Origin: Pseudomonas nitroreducens TX1
GTDB taxonomy: Bacteria > Pseudomonadota > Gammaproteobacteria > Pseudomonadales > Pseudomonadaceae
Length of the DNA stretch: 64,000 nucleotides
Direction of reading: 5' to 3'
Assembly: GCF_000313755.1 (NCBI RefSeq)
Contig: NZ_AMZB01000103.1
Span: 18,555-82,554 of the forward strand
The notes under the pieces were generated by a model. It was given only the letters and a program-made list of their open reading frames with translations. It did no database searches and was not told where the DNA came from. The translations under genes and the position numbers were made by a program. Every line of letters begins with the position of its first letter. Positions within the stretch are counted from its first letter, which is position 1. Positions 36,583 through 46,941 of this stretch are shown in pieces.

Positions 36583-38019
36583 ATGACTGACGTAACGACC
36601 TACCAGCACTACATCGACAACCGCTTCGTCGCCGGCGAGCCGTTGATCGAAGTGCACAACCCGGCCAACGGCGAGCTGCTGGCGCGCATCCCCGAGGCCA
36701 GCGTCGCCCAGGTGGACAGCGCCATCGGCGCTGCCCGCGCGGCGCAGAAAGCCTGGGCGGCCAAGCCTGCCATCGAGCGTGCCGGTTACCTGCGCAGGAT
36801 CGCCGAGAAGGTCCGCGCCAACGCGCCACGCCTGGCGAAGATCATCACCGCCGAGCAGGGCAAGGTGCCGGCGCTGGCGGAAGTGGAAGTGAACTTCACC
36901 GCCGACTACTTCGACTACATGGCCGAATGGGCGCGCCGCCTGGAGGGCGAGGTGCTGACCAGCGACCGCGTCGGCGAGCACGTTTTCCTGCTGCGCAAGC
37001 CGCTGGGCGTGGTGGCCGGCATCCTGCCGTGGAACTTCCCGTTCTTCCTCATCGCGCGGAAGATGGCGCCGGCCCTGCTGACCGGCAACACCATCGTCAT
37101 CAAGCCCAGCGAAGAAACTCCGATCAACTGCTTCGAGTTCGCTCGCCTGGTGGCGGAGACCGACCTGCCCAGCGGCGTGTTCAACGTCGTCGGCGGCACC
37201 GGGGCCAGCGCCGGCAGCGCGTTGACCAGCCACGCCGGCGTCGACCTGATCAGCTTCACCGGCAGCGTCGCCACCGGCTCGCGGATCATGGCCGCGGCCG
37301 CGCCGAACATCACCAAGCTGAACCTGGAACTGGGCGGCAAGGCGCCGGCCATCGTCCTCGCCGACGCCGACCTGGAACTGGCGGTGAATGCCATCAAGGC
37401 CTCGCGGGTGATCAACACCGGGCAGGTGTGCAATTGCGCCGAGCGCGTCTACGTGCAGCGCCAGGTGGCCGACCAGTTCATCGAGAAGATCGCCGCCGCC
37501 ATGGCCGCCACCCGCTTCGGCGACCCGAACGTGCAGGCCGACCTCGACATGGGCCCGCTGGTCAACCGCATCGGTCTGGACAAGGTTGCGCAGATGGTCC
37601 GCACGGCGACGGGACAGGGCGCCCAGGTCATCACCGGCGGCGCCGTGGCCGACCTCGGCAAGGGCTTCCACTACCAGCCCACCGTGCTCGCCGGCTGCAG
37701 GGGCGACATGGAGATCATGCGCAAGGAGATCTTCGGCCCGGTGCTGCCGATCCAGGTGGTGGACGACCTCGACGAAGCCATCGCCCTGGCCAATGACAGC
37801 GACTACGGCCTGACCTCATCGATCTACACCCGCAACCTCAGCGCTGCGCTCAAGGCCAGCCGCGAGCTGGACTTCGGCGAGACCTACATCAACCGCGAGA
37901 ACTTCGAGGCGATGCAGGGCTTCCACGCGGGCACGCGCAAGTCCGGCATCGGCGGCGCGGATGGCAAGCATGGCTTATACGAGTACACCCATACCCATGT
38001 GGTGTACGCGCAGGAGTGA
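36583..38019 (+). CDS. aldA: AldA-type aldehyde dehydrogenase (lactaldehyde/glycolaldehyde)
   Basis: A 478-residue cytoplasmic aldehyde dehydrogenase. The C-terminal NFEAMQGFHAG.RKSGIGGADGKHGLYEY is the hallmark of E. coli AldA, which oxidises lactaldehyde and glycolaldehyde. Active-site Glu (LELGGKAPA) and Cys (NTGQVCNCAERV) are present. It is 37 bp after the fused PQQ dehydrogenase, which suggests a paired pathway for a diol or hydroxy-alcohol: periplasmic oxidation, then AldA. Downstream is a repeat pair, no clear terminator. Confidence 0.93.
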   Translation: MTDVTTYQHYIDNRFVAGEPLIEVHNPANGELLARIPEASVAQVDSAIGAARAAQKAWAAKPAIERAGYLRRIAEKVRANAPRLAKIITAEQGKVPALAEVEVNFTADYFDYMAEWARRLEGEVLTSDRVGEHVFLLRKPLGVVAGILPWNFPFFLIARKMAPALLTGNTIVIKPSEETPINCFEFARLVAETDLPSGVFNVVGGTGASAGSALTSHAGVDLISFTGSVATGSRIMAAAAPNITKLNLELGGKAPAIVLADADLELAVNAIKASRVINTGQVCNCAERVYVQRQVADQFIEKIAAAMAATRFGDPNVQADLDMGPLVNRIGLDKVAQMVRTATGQGAQVITGGAVADLGKGFHYQPTVLAGCRGDMEIMRKEIFGPVLPIQVVDDLDEAIALANDSDYGLTSSIYTRNLSAALKASRELDFGETYINRENFEAMQGFHAGTRKSGIGGADGKHGLYEYTHTHVVYAQE

Positions 38020-38050
38020 GCTGCCGGTTAGCCCGTGACTGGGCTTAGGC

Positions 38051-38166
38051 CCTCTCCCTAACCCTCTCCCTGAAGGGAGAGGGGACCGTACGGCGCAGGA
38101 TGAAACCATGCGATCAGCTGGCACGAGCTGCTCCCTCTCCCTTCAGGGAGAGGGCTGGGGAGAGGG
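38051..38166. repeat. Paired hairpin repeat (single-unit form)
   Basis: Two 22-bp CCCTCTCCCT hairpins at 38062-38083 (GA centre) and 38133-38154 (TC centre), 71 bp apart, with a linker resembling those at 9471 and 15185. The interval from 38020 to 38350 contains no gene. Confidence 0.85.
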
Positions 38167-38350
38167 GATCGAGGCACGCACGGAATGTTCAGGCTTAACG
38201 AATATCCTTGCTCGAAACACAACACCGTTTTGCTTGAGCGGGCCGTCCTTGCCAGGTGCGGCTCGCTCCTTTTTCCCTGCGCCCGGAGGTGGGCATTGCG
38301 TAGGAGCGGGTTAGCCACCTGATCAGCGGACGCAGGGAAAAGGGAAGCGA

Positions 38351-40285
<1,935 letters not shown>

Positions 40286-40349
40286 GGTCACTCCCGGTGG
40301 CCGTCAGTCGGGCTGCGGCGCGATGTTGTTTTTCGAAACCGATGCGTCG

Positions 40350-40390
40350 TAGGACCGGTCCTAGGATTGGCTAGTCTAGACCCATGGGTC
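40350..40390. promoter_or_regulatory. Two short palindromes in the leader of the AcoR-like gene
   Basis: TAGGACCGGTCCTA (40350-40363) and GACCCATGGGTC (40379-40390) are perfect palindromes between the minus-strand sigma-54 promoter and the start codon. They may bind a repressor or fold in the mRNA; nothing in the window decides this. Confidence 0.35.
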
Positions 40391-40408
40391 ACGGGCGACG
40401 AGAGGCCG

Positions 40409-40424
40409 AGCAAGGCTTGTGCCG
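40409..40424 (-). promoter_or_regulatory. Sigma-54 promoter of the AcoR-like gene
   Basis: On the minus strand CGGCAC-N5-TTGCT has GG and GC ten bases apart and differs from the consensus only at the first base. It lies 124 bp upstream of the AcoR-like start, and activator boxes are placed 80-140 bp further upstream. Confidence 0.75.
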
Positions 40425-40501
40425 GAACACTTCGCGCGGGGTGCCGAGCCCCGCGCCAGAGCGCCCGCGGCAGTGCGCCGCGGGCGCAACCGGGCAACGG
40501 C

Positions 40502-40561
40502 TGTCGCAGCGATGGGACAGTTGTAGCGGCGGGGCGCGACAGATGTCGCGGGCCCGCTACC
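40502..40561. promoter_or_regulatory. Array of three activator boxes between the AcoR-like gene and pqqA
   Basis: TGTCGC-N6-GGGACA (40502-40519), TGTAGC-N8-GCGACA (40522-40541) and TGTCGC-N6-GCTACC (40544-40561) follow each other with two-base gaps. The arm pattern is that of the boxes before the sigma-54 promoter at 34287. The last box overlaps the TACCAA box of pqqA, so activator binding might also affect pqq expression. Confidence 0.65.
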
Positions 40562-40570
40562 AAATCAGGG
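40558..40570 (+). promoter_or_regulatory. TACCAA box 4 (pqqA)
   Basis: TACCAAATCAGGG starts 108 bp before the pqqA start codon. Its left half agrees with boxes 1-3; the right half is less conserved than in the others. Confidence 0.6.
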
Positions 40571-40665
40571 GGGAATCTCCTTCGAAAGTATCATTCGGAG
40601 TGCCTGACCCTGGTGTTTAACTCAAGCAGCCGGGCTCAACCGGCCTACAACAAGAGGACAGACCC

Positions 40666-40737
40666 ATGTGGACCAAGCCTAGCTTCACCGACCTGCGCCT
40701 TGGCTTCGAAGTGACCCTGTACTTCGCCAACCGCTGA
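40666..40737 (+). CDS. pqqA: PQQ precursor peptide PqqA
   Basis: A 23-residue peptide, [13 protein letters not shown] followed by [10 protein letters not shown]. Glu15 and Tyr19, the two residues joined to build pyrroloquinoline quinone, are in the conserved E-x-x-x-Y arrangement. AGAGGA precedes the ATG. It is the first gene of the pqqABCDE unit, 47 bp before pqqB. Confidence 0.97.
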   Translation: MWTKPSFTDLRLGFEVTLYFANR

Positions 40738-40784
40738 TCCACACGGCCCCGGTCCGCCGGGGCCCCTGCCCACGGGGCACTGCC

Positions 40785-41699
40785 ATGCACATCCGAATTC
40801 TCGGGTCGGCCGCCGGTGGCGGCTTTCCCCAGTGGAACTGCAATTGCCGGAACTGTCGCGGCGTGCGAGACGGCAGCGTGATCGCGCAGCCACGCACGCA
40901 ATCCTCCATCGCGCTGTCCGATGACGGCGCGAACTGGATTCTCTGCAACGCCTCACCCGACATCCGCGCCCAGCTGGCGTCCTTTCCGGCGCTGCAACCG
41001 GCTCGGCGCCTGCGCGATTCGGCGATTGCCGCCATCGTCCTGCTGGACAGCCAGATCGACCACACCACCGGCCTGCTCAGCCTGCGCGAGGGCTGCCCGC
41101 ACGAGGTGTGGTGCACTGAGATGGTCCACCAGGACCTGTCCAGCGGCTTCCCGCTCTTCCCCATGCTGTCGCACTGGAATGGCGGGCTGAAGCACCGGCT
41201 CATCGAGCTGGACGAAGAGCCCTTCGTCATCCCGGCCTGTCCGGGCCTGCAGATCACGGCCATCGCCCTGCGCAGCAGCGCGCCGCCGTATTCGCCGCAC
41301 CGGGGCAACCCGCATCCGGGGGACAACATCGGCCTGTTCATCGAGGACACCTCCACCGGCGGCAAGCTGTTCTATGCGCCGGGCCTGGGCCAGGTGGACG
41401 ATGCGTTGCTGGCGTGGATGCGCCGCGCCGACTGCCTGCTGGTGGACGGCACGCTCTGGCGCGACGACGAGATGCGCGTCTGCGAAGTGGGCGACAAGCT
41501 CGGCAGCGAGATGGGGCACCTGGCCCAGAGCGGCCCCGGCGGCATGATCGAGGTGCTCGACGGCATCGACGGGCCGCGCAAGGTGCTCATCCACATCAAC
41601 AACACCAATCCCATCCTCGACATCGCCTCGCCCGAACGCGCCGAACTGGACGCACGCGGCATCGAGGTGGCGTTCGACGGCATGGGCATCTTCCTGTGA
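40785..41699 (+). CDS. pqqB: PQQ biosynthesis protein PqqB
   Basis: A 304-residue metallo-beta-lactamase-fold protein. It opens [26 protein letters not shown], the conserved PqqB start with a cysteine-bound zinc site (NCNCRNC), and has the variant metal site [15 protein letters not shown]. PqqB is a hydroxylase acting on the tyrosine part of the precursor. Length is normal and the gene is followed by pqqC after 25 bp. Confidence 0.97.
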   Translation: MHIRILGSAAGGGFPQWNCNCRNCRGVRDGSVIAQPRTQSSIALSDDGANWILCNASPDIRAQLASFPALQPARRLRDSAIAAIVLLDSQIDHTTGLLSLREGCPHEVWCTEMVHQDLSSGFPLFPMLSHWNGGLKHRLIELDEEPFVIPACPGLQITAIALRSSAPPYSPHRGNPHPGDNIGLFIEDTSTGGKLFYAPGLGQVDDALLAWMRRADCLLVDGTLWRDDEMRVCEVGDKLGSEMGHLAQSGPGGMIEVLDGIDGPRKVLIHINNTNPILDIASPERAELDARGIEVAFDGMGIFL

Positions 41700-41724
41700 C
41701 GGTCCTTCCAGAAGGAGGCTCGCG

Positions 41725-42474
41725 ATGACCCGCGAAGCCATGAGCCCCGCCGAATTCGAGCAGGCCCTGCGCGCCAGGGGCGCCTGCTACCACATCTTCC
41801 ACCCGTACCACGTGGCCATGTACGAAGGCCGCGCCACCCGCGAGCAGATCCAGGGCTGGGTGGCCAACCGCTTCTACTACCAGGTGAACATCCCGCTGAA
41901 AGACGCGGCGATCCTCGCCAACTGCCCGGACCGCGAGGTGCGCCGCGAGTGGTTGCAGCGCATCCTCGACCACGATGGTGCGCCCGGCGAGGAGGGCGGC
42001 ATCGAAGCCTGGCTGCGCCTGGCCGAATCGGTCGGGCTGGACCGCGAACAGGTGCTGTCCCAGGAGCTGGTGCTGCCCGGCGTGCGCTTCGCCGTGGACG
42101 CCTACGTCAACTTCGCCCGCCGCGCCAGCTGGCAGGAAGCGGCCAGCAGTTCGCTGACCGAGCTGTTCGCCCCGCAGATCCACCAGTCGCGTCTGGACAG
42201 CTGGCCGCAGCACTACCCGTGGATCGACGCCACCGGCTACGACTACTTCCGCAGGCGCCTGTCCCAGGCACGCCGCGATGTCGAGCACGGCCTGCGCATC
42301 ACCCTGGAGCACTACCGCACCCGCGAGGCCCAGGAGCGCATGCTGGAAATCCTGCAATTCAAGCTCGACGTGCTCTGGAGCATGCTCGACGCGATGAGCA
42401 TGGCCTATGAACTTCAGCGCCCGCCCTACCACACGGTGACGAGCGAGCGCGTATGGCACAGGGGGTTGCTGTGA
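41725..42474 (+). CDS. pqqC: Pyrroloquinoline-quinone synthase PqqC
   Basis: A 249-residue all-helical oxidase that does the last ring closure and eight-electron oxidation to PQQ. Conserved segments are [48 protein letters not shown] and HYPWID. AGAAGGAGG precedes the ATG. Its stop overlaps the pqqD start (ATGA). Confidence 0.97.
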   Translation: MTREAMSPAEFEQALRARGACYHIFHPYHVAMYEGRATREQIQGWVANRFYYQVNIPLKDAAILANCPDREVRREWLQRILDHDGAPGEEGGIEAWLRLAESVGLDREQVLSQELVLPGVRFAVDAYVNFARRASWQEAASSSLTELFAPQIHQSRLDSWPQHYPWIDATGYDYFRRRLSQARRDVEHGLRITLEHYRTREAQERMLEILQFKLDVLWSMLDAMSMAYELQRPPYHTVTSERVWHRGLL

Positions 42475-42752
42475 TGAGTCTGCCTTCGCTGGACAGCGTA
42501 CCGGCACTGCGCCGGGGCTTCCGCCTGCAATTCGAACCGGCCCAGGGCTGCCACGTGCTGCTCTATCCGGAGGGCATGGTGAAGCTCAACGACAGTGCCG
42601 GGGCCATCCTCGGCCGCGTCGATGGGCAAGCCGACGTCGCCGGCATCATCGATGGCCTGCGTGCCGATTTCCCCGGTGTGCCGGGCATCGACGAAGACAT
42701 CCTGGCATTCCTCGAGGTGGCTCATGCGCAATTCTGGATCGAGCTGCGCTGA
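42474..42752 (+). CDS. pqqD: PqqA-binding chaperone PqqD
   Basis: A 92-residue peptide chaperone that holds PqqA for the radical enzyme PqqE. The ATG at 42474, in an ATGA overlap with pqqC, gives the usual length; the open frame starts 7 codons earlier. The typical core is [37 protein letters not shown]. Its last 29 bases overlap pqqE. Confidence 0.96.
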   Translation: MSLPSLDSVPALRRGFRLQFEPAQGCHVLLYPEGMVKLNDSAGAILGRVDGQADVAGIIDGLRADFPGVPGIDEDILAFLEVAHAQFWIELR

Positions 42753-43872
42753 CGCGCCGGTAGGGCCGCCGCTCTGGCTGCTGGCCGAGTTGACCTACCG
42801 CTGCCCGCTGCAGTGCCCTTACTGCTCCAACCCGCTGGACTTCGCCAGGGGCGGCGAAGAGTTGAGCACCGCGCAATGGGTCGAGGTGTTCCGCCAGGCC
42901 CGCGAGATGGGCGCGGCACAACTGGGCTTCTCCGGCGGTGAGCCGCTGGTGCGCCAGGACCTCGCCGAGCTGATCGCCGCCGCGCGCGGGCTGGGCTTCT
43001 ACACCAACCTCATCACCTCCGGCATCGGGCTCAACGAGACGCGCCTGAAAGCGTTCGCGGACGCCGGCCTCGACCATATCCAGATCAGCTTCCAGGCCGC
43101 CGACGAGGAGGTGAACAACCTGCTCGCCGGCTCGCGCAAGGCGTTCGCCCAGAAGCTCGCCATGGCCCGCGCGGTCAAGGCCCACGGCTATCCGATGGTG
43201 CTCAACTTCGTCACCCACCGGCACAACATCGACAGCATCGACCGCATCATCGAGCTGTGCATCGAGCTGGAGGCCGACTTCGTCGAGCTCGCCACCTGCC
43301 AGTTCTATGGCTGGGCCGAGCTGAACCGTGCAGGGTTGCTGCCGACCCGCGAGCAACTGCAGCGCGCCGAGCGCATTACCGCCGAGTACCGCGAGCGCCT
43401 GGCCGCGGAAGGCAACCCGTGCAAACTGATCTTCGTGGTGCCGGACTACTACGAGGAACGCCCCAAGGCCTGCATGGGCGGCTGGGGTAGCGTGTTCCTC
43501 GACGTCACCCCCGACGGCACCGCGCTGCCGTGTCACAGCGCGCGGCAGCTGCCGGTGAAGTTCCCCAACGTGCGCGAGCACAGCCTGCAACACATCTGGT
43601 ATGAGTCCTTCGGCTTCAACCGCTTCCGTGGCGACGCCTGGATGCCCGAGCCGTGCCGCTCGTGCGACGAAAAGCAGCGCGATTTCGGTGGCTGCCGCTG
43701 CCAGGCCTTCATGCTCACCGGCGATGCCGAGGCGACCGATCCGGTGTGCGCCAAGTCGGCCCACCACGGGATCATCCTCGACGCCCGCCGCGAAGCGGAA
43801 ACCGCGGCCGCGCCGCTCAGCGCGCTGACCCTGCGCAACGAGCGAGCCTCGCAGCTGATCTGCAAGGCCTGA
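42724..43872 (+). CDS. pqqE: Radical SAM PqqA cross-linking enzyme PqqE
   Basis: A 382-residue radical SAM enzyme that forms the carbon-carbon bond between Glu and Tyr of PqqA. The SAM cluster motif is Cys27-x3-Cys31-x2-Cys34 (CPLQCPYC). A SPASM region near the C-terminus has further cluster cysteines ([32 protein letters not shown]). The ATG at 42724 lies inside pqqD, so translation is coupled; longer starts in this frame would read through pqqD out of frame and are not supported. Confidence 0.96.
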   Translation: MRNSGSSCADAPVGPPLWLLAELTYRCPLQCPYCSNPLDFARGGEELSTAQWVEVFRQAREMGAAQLGFSGGEPLVRQDLAELIAAARGLGFYTNLITSGIGLNETRLKAFADAGLDHIQISFQAADEEVNNLLAGSRKAFAQKLAMARAVKAHGYPMVLNFVTHRHNIDSIDRIIELCIELEADFVELATCQFYGWAELNRAGLLPTREQLQRAERITAEYRERLAAEGNPCKLIFVVPDYYEERPKACMGGWGSVFLDVTPDGTALPCHSARQLPVKFPNVREHSLQHIWYESFGFNRFRGDAWMPEPCRSCDEKQRDFGGCRCQAFMLTGDAEATDPVCAKSAHHGIILDARREAETAAAPLSALTLRNERASQLICKA

Positions 43873-43874
43873 GG

Positions 43875-45668
43875 ATGCAGCGCAGCGATTGGAGCGCCGA
43901 ACGCGCGGTGGCCGCCGCGGGGGACTTTGCCGAACTGCATGTGGCCCACGGCGGGCTGCTGTGGGCTGCCTTTGACCCCGCCAGCGCACGCTGCCGGTTG
44001 TTTCTCCGACGTGAAGGGCAGAGTGTCGAGCTGACACCGCCCGGCGCCTCGGTGCGCAGCCGCGTCTATGAGTACGGCGGCGGCTCCTGCTGCGTCACCG
44101 CCGACGGCGTGGCCTGGGTGGAAGAGGGCGACCAGCAGGTGCACTGGCTGCGCCTGGGTGGCGTGCCCCGGCCGATCACCCACCGCGACGATTGCCGCTA
44201 CGGCGACCTGCACTACGTCCCGGCCTGGCATGCGCTGCTGGCGGTGGAGGAAGAGAACGGCAGTGGCGGGGCGGTCCACCGTATCGTCCGCCTCGACGCC
44301 GATGGCCGACGCCGGGTGATCGCCGCTGGCGCGGACTTCTACGCCTCCCCGGTGGCCGATGGCAACGCCGGCCGTATTGCCTGGGTGGAGTGGGACCGCC
44401 CGCACCAGCCCTGGACGCGAACCCGCCTGTGCGAGTCCTTCGCTGGGGAAGTGCGCTGCCTGGCCGGGCAGGCCCGCCACGAATCCATCCAGCAGCCGCG
44501 CTTCGCCGAGGACGGCCGCCTGCACTGGCTGAGCGACTGCGATGGCTACTGGCAGCCGTACCACGAAACCCATGGCGTCGTGCCCTGCGTTGCCGCAGAC
44601 CACGCGAGCGCGCCATGGCAGCTGGGCGGGCGCACCTTCCTGCCGTTGCCGCGCGGCGAACTGCTGGCGACCCGCTACGAAGAGGGCCGCGGTGTGCTGG
44701 TGCTGTATGACGGGCGTGGCGGTGAACGCCGGCTGGCGCAGGAGTACAGCCACTTCCGAGCGCTGGCGGCGGACGAGCGCCATTTCTATTGCATCGCCGC
44801 GGCGCCGGACCGCCTGCCGACGCTGCTGGCGATTCGCCGGCTGGACGGTTCCACCCAGGTGTTGGCCGGTGGCGAGAGGCCATTGCCGGAGGCCGAGCTG
44901 TCCCGTGGCGAGGCCTTCCACTACCCGGTGGGGGAGGACGAATGCGGCCATGGCTTCTTCTATCCGCCCTACGTCGCGCAAGGGGCGCAGCCGCTGGTGG
45001 TGTTCCTGCATGGCGGGCCGACCTCGGCCAGTTACCCGGTGTTCGACGGGCGCATCCAGTTCTGGACGCGCCGGGGCTTTGCCGTCGCCGACATCAACTA
45101 TCGCGGCAGCAGCGGCTACGGCCGCGCCTATCGCGAACGCCTGCACCTGGGCTGGGGACAGGTCGAGGTCGAAGACATCGGCGCGGCGCTGGATTTTCTC
45201 GCCAGGACAGGGCGCATCGACCGCCAGCGGGTATTCGTACGCGGCGCCAGCGCCGGCGGCTATAGCGCGCTGATGGCACTGGCGCGGCTGCCAGGCCTGC
45301 GTGGCGGCGCCAGCCTCTACGGCGTCAGCGATCCGCAGGCGCTGGCGCGGGTGACCCACAAGTTCGAGGCGGACTACCTGGACTGGCTGATCGGCGACCC
45401 GCAACAGGACGCCGCGCGCTACCGCGAGCGCACGCCTGTGCTGCAGGCCGAACATATCCGCGCGCCGGTGATCTTCTTCCAGGGCGAGCTGGATGCGGTG
45501 GTGGTGCCGGCGCAGACCGACGCGATGGTCGATAGCCTGCGCCAGCGCGGTGTGCCGGTAGAGGTTCACCGCTACGCCGGTGAGCGCCACGGCTTCCGCC
45601 AAGCCGCCAATCTTGCCCATGCGCTGGAGGCCGAGTGGCGCTTTTATCAGGCGCTGCTGGCGGACTGA
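43875..45668 (+). CDS. pqqH: S9-family peptidase PqqH
   Basis: A 597-residue cytoplasmic prolyl-oligopeptidase-type serine peptidase with a propeller N-terminal half and an alpha/beta-hydrolase C-terminal half. Nucleophile motif is GASAGGYSAL, the acid lies in FFQGELDAVV and the histidine in GERHGFR. The ATG at 43875 overlaps the ribosome site GGAGG-like context two bases after the pqqE stop. A peptidase gene stands at this place in P. aeruginosa (pqqH). It may help release the cross-linked product from PqqA, as pqqF does elsewhere; no pqqF is in the window. Confidence 0.9.
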   Translation: MQRSDWSAERAVAAAGDFAELHVAHGGLLWAAFDPASARCRLFLRREGQSVELTPPGASVRSRVYEYGGGSCCVTADGVAWVEEGDQQVHWLRLGGVPRPITHRDDCRYGDLHYVPAWHALLAVEEENGSGGAVHRIVRLDADGRRRVIAAGADFYASPVADGNAGRIAWVEWDRPHQPWTRTRLCESFAGEVRCLAGQARHESIQQPRFAEDGRLHWLSDCDGYWQPYHETHGVVPCVAADHASAPWQLGGRTFLPLPRGELLATRYEEGRGVLVLYDGRGGERRLAQEYSHFRALAADERHFYCIAAAPDRLPTLLAIRRLDGSTQVLAGGERPLPEAELSRGEAFHYPVGEDECGHGFFYPPYVAQGAQPLVVFLHGGPTSASYPVFDGRIQFWTRRGFAVADINYRGSSGYGRAYRERLHLGWGQVEVEDIGAALDFLARTGRIDRQRVFVRGASAGGYSALMALARLPGLRGGASLYGVSDPQALARVTHKFEADYLDWLIGDPQQDAARYRERTPVLQAEHIRAPVIFFQGELDAVVVPAQTDAMVDSLRQRGVPVEVHRYAGERHGFRQAANLAHALEAEWRFYQALLAD

Positions 45669-45739
45669 TACCTGACAGAGACGGCTGTCAGAACCGTCTG
45701 CCAAGGTCGCATTGCAATACCTGACGGATGCAGTAGGCT
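45668..45739 (+). promoter_or_regulatory. Candidate control region of ercA
   Basis: CTGACAG-AGACGG-CTGTCAG (45672-45691) is a perfect palindrome, and ATACCTGAC occurs twice (45668-45676 and 45717-45725). A weak sigma-70 pair TTGCAA (45712) and TAGGCT (45734) with 16-base spacing lies before ercA. No TACCAA box is present here. Confidence 0.4.
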
Positions 45740-45777
45740 GCCGGAAACATTCCATAACAATAACGACAGAGCCCAAG

Positions 45778-46941
45778 ATGTCCCACGAGCTCAGCCAGCT
45801 GCGCAAATTCGTCTCGCCAGAGATCATTTTCGGTGCCGGATGCCGGCACAATGTCGCCAATTACGTGAAAACCTTCGGCGCCCGCAAGGTGCTGGTGGTG
45901 TCGGACCCCGGTGTACTTGCCGCCGGCTGGGTCGCCGACATCGAAACGAGCCTGGCCGCCCAGGACATTCCCTTCTGCCGCTACACCGACGTTTCACCCA
46001 ACCCGCGCGTGGAAGAGGTGATGCGCGGCGCCGACTTCTATCGCAGCCAGGGCTGCAACGTCATCGTCGCGGTCGGCGGCGGCAGCCCCATGGACTGCGC
46101 CAAGGGCATCGGCATCGTCGCCGCCCACGGCCGCAATATCCTCGAATTCGAAGGCGTGGACACCCTGCGCGTGCCCAGCCCGCCGTTGATCCTGATTCCC
46201 ACCACCGCCGGCACCTCGGCGGACGTCTCGCAGTTCGTGATCATCTCCAACCAGGACGAGCGGATGAAGTTCTCCATCGTCAGCAAGGCGGTGGTACCCG
46301 ACGTGTCGCTGATCGACCCGGAAACCACGCTGACCATGGACCCCTTCCTCTCCGCCTGCACCGGCATCGACGCGCTGGTGCACGCCATCGAGGCCTTCGT
46401 CTCGACCGGCCATGGCCCGCTCACCGACCCCCACGCGCTGGAGGCCATGCGGCTGATCAACGGCAACCTGGTGCAGATGATAGCCAACCCGGCGGACATT
46501 GCCCTGCGCGAGAAGATCATGCTGGGCAGCATGCAGGCGGGGCTGGCGTTCTCCAATGCGATCCTCGGCGCGGTGCACGCCATGTCCCACAGCCTGGGCG
46601 GCTACCTCGACCTGCCGCACGGGCTGTGCAATGCCGTGCTGGTGGAGCACGTGGTGGCCTTCAACTACAGTGCCGCGCCCGAGCGCTTCAAGGTGATTGC
46701 CGAGACCTTCGGCATCGACTGCCGCGGCATGAACCATGCGCAGATCCGCCAGCGCCTGGTGGAACACCTGATCGCCCTGAAGAACGCCGTGGGCTTCCAC
46801 GAAAGCCTGGGCCTGCATGGCGTGGGCAGTTCCGACATTCCCTTCCTTTCGCGCCACGCGATGCAGGACCCTTGCATCCTCACCAACCCTCGCGAGTCCA
46901 GCCAGCGCGATGTGGAGGTGGTGTATGGCGAGGCCCTCTGA
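45778..46941 (+). CDS. ercA: Iron-type alcohol dehydrogenase ErcA
   Basis: A 387-residue group III iron-type alcohol dehydrogenase. The NAD and metal motifs are GGGSPMDCAKGIGI, PTTAGTSADVSQF, D-to-H metal site in GLAFSNAILGAVHAMSHSLGGYLDLPHGLCNA. It matches ErcA, part of the ethanol-oxidation regulatory set in P. aeruginosa, where it sits after pqqH and before ercS as here. The ATG at 45778 gives the normal family length. Reported roles are regulatory rather than bulk catabolic; substrate unknown. Confidence 0.92.
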   Translation: MSHELSQLRKFVSPEIIFGAGCRHNVANYVKTFGARKVLVVSDPGVLAAGWVADIETSLAAQDIPFCRYTDVSPNPRVEEVMRGADFYRSQGCNVIVAVGGGSPMDCAKGIGIVAAHGRNILEFEGVDTLRVPSPPLILIPTTAGTSADVSQFVIISNQDERMKFSIVSKAVVPDVSLIDPETTLTMDPFLSACTGIDALVHAIEAFVSTGHGPLTDPHALEAMRLINGNLVQMIANPADIALREKIMLGSMQAGLAFSNAILGAVHAMSHSLGGYLDLPHGLCNAVLVEHVVAFNYSAAPERFKVIAETFGIDCRGMNHAQIRQRLVEHLIALKNAVGFHESLGLHGVGSSDIPFLSRHAMQDPCILTNPRESSQRDVEVVYGEAL

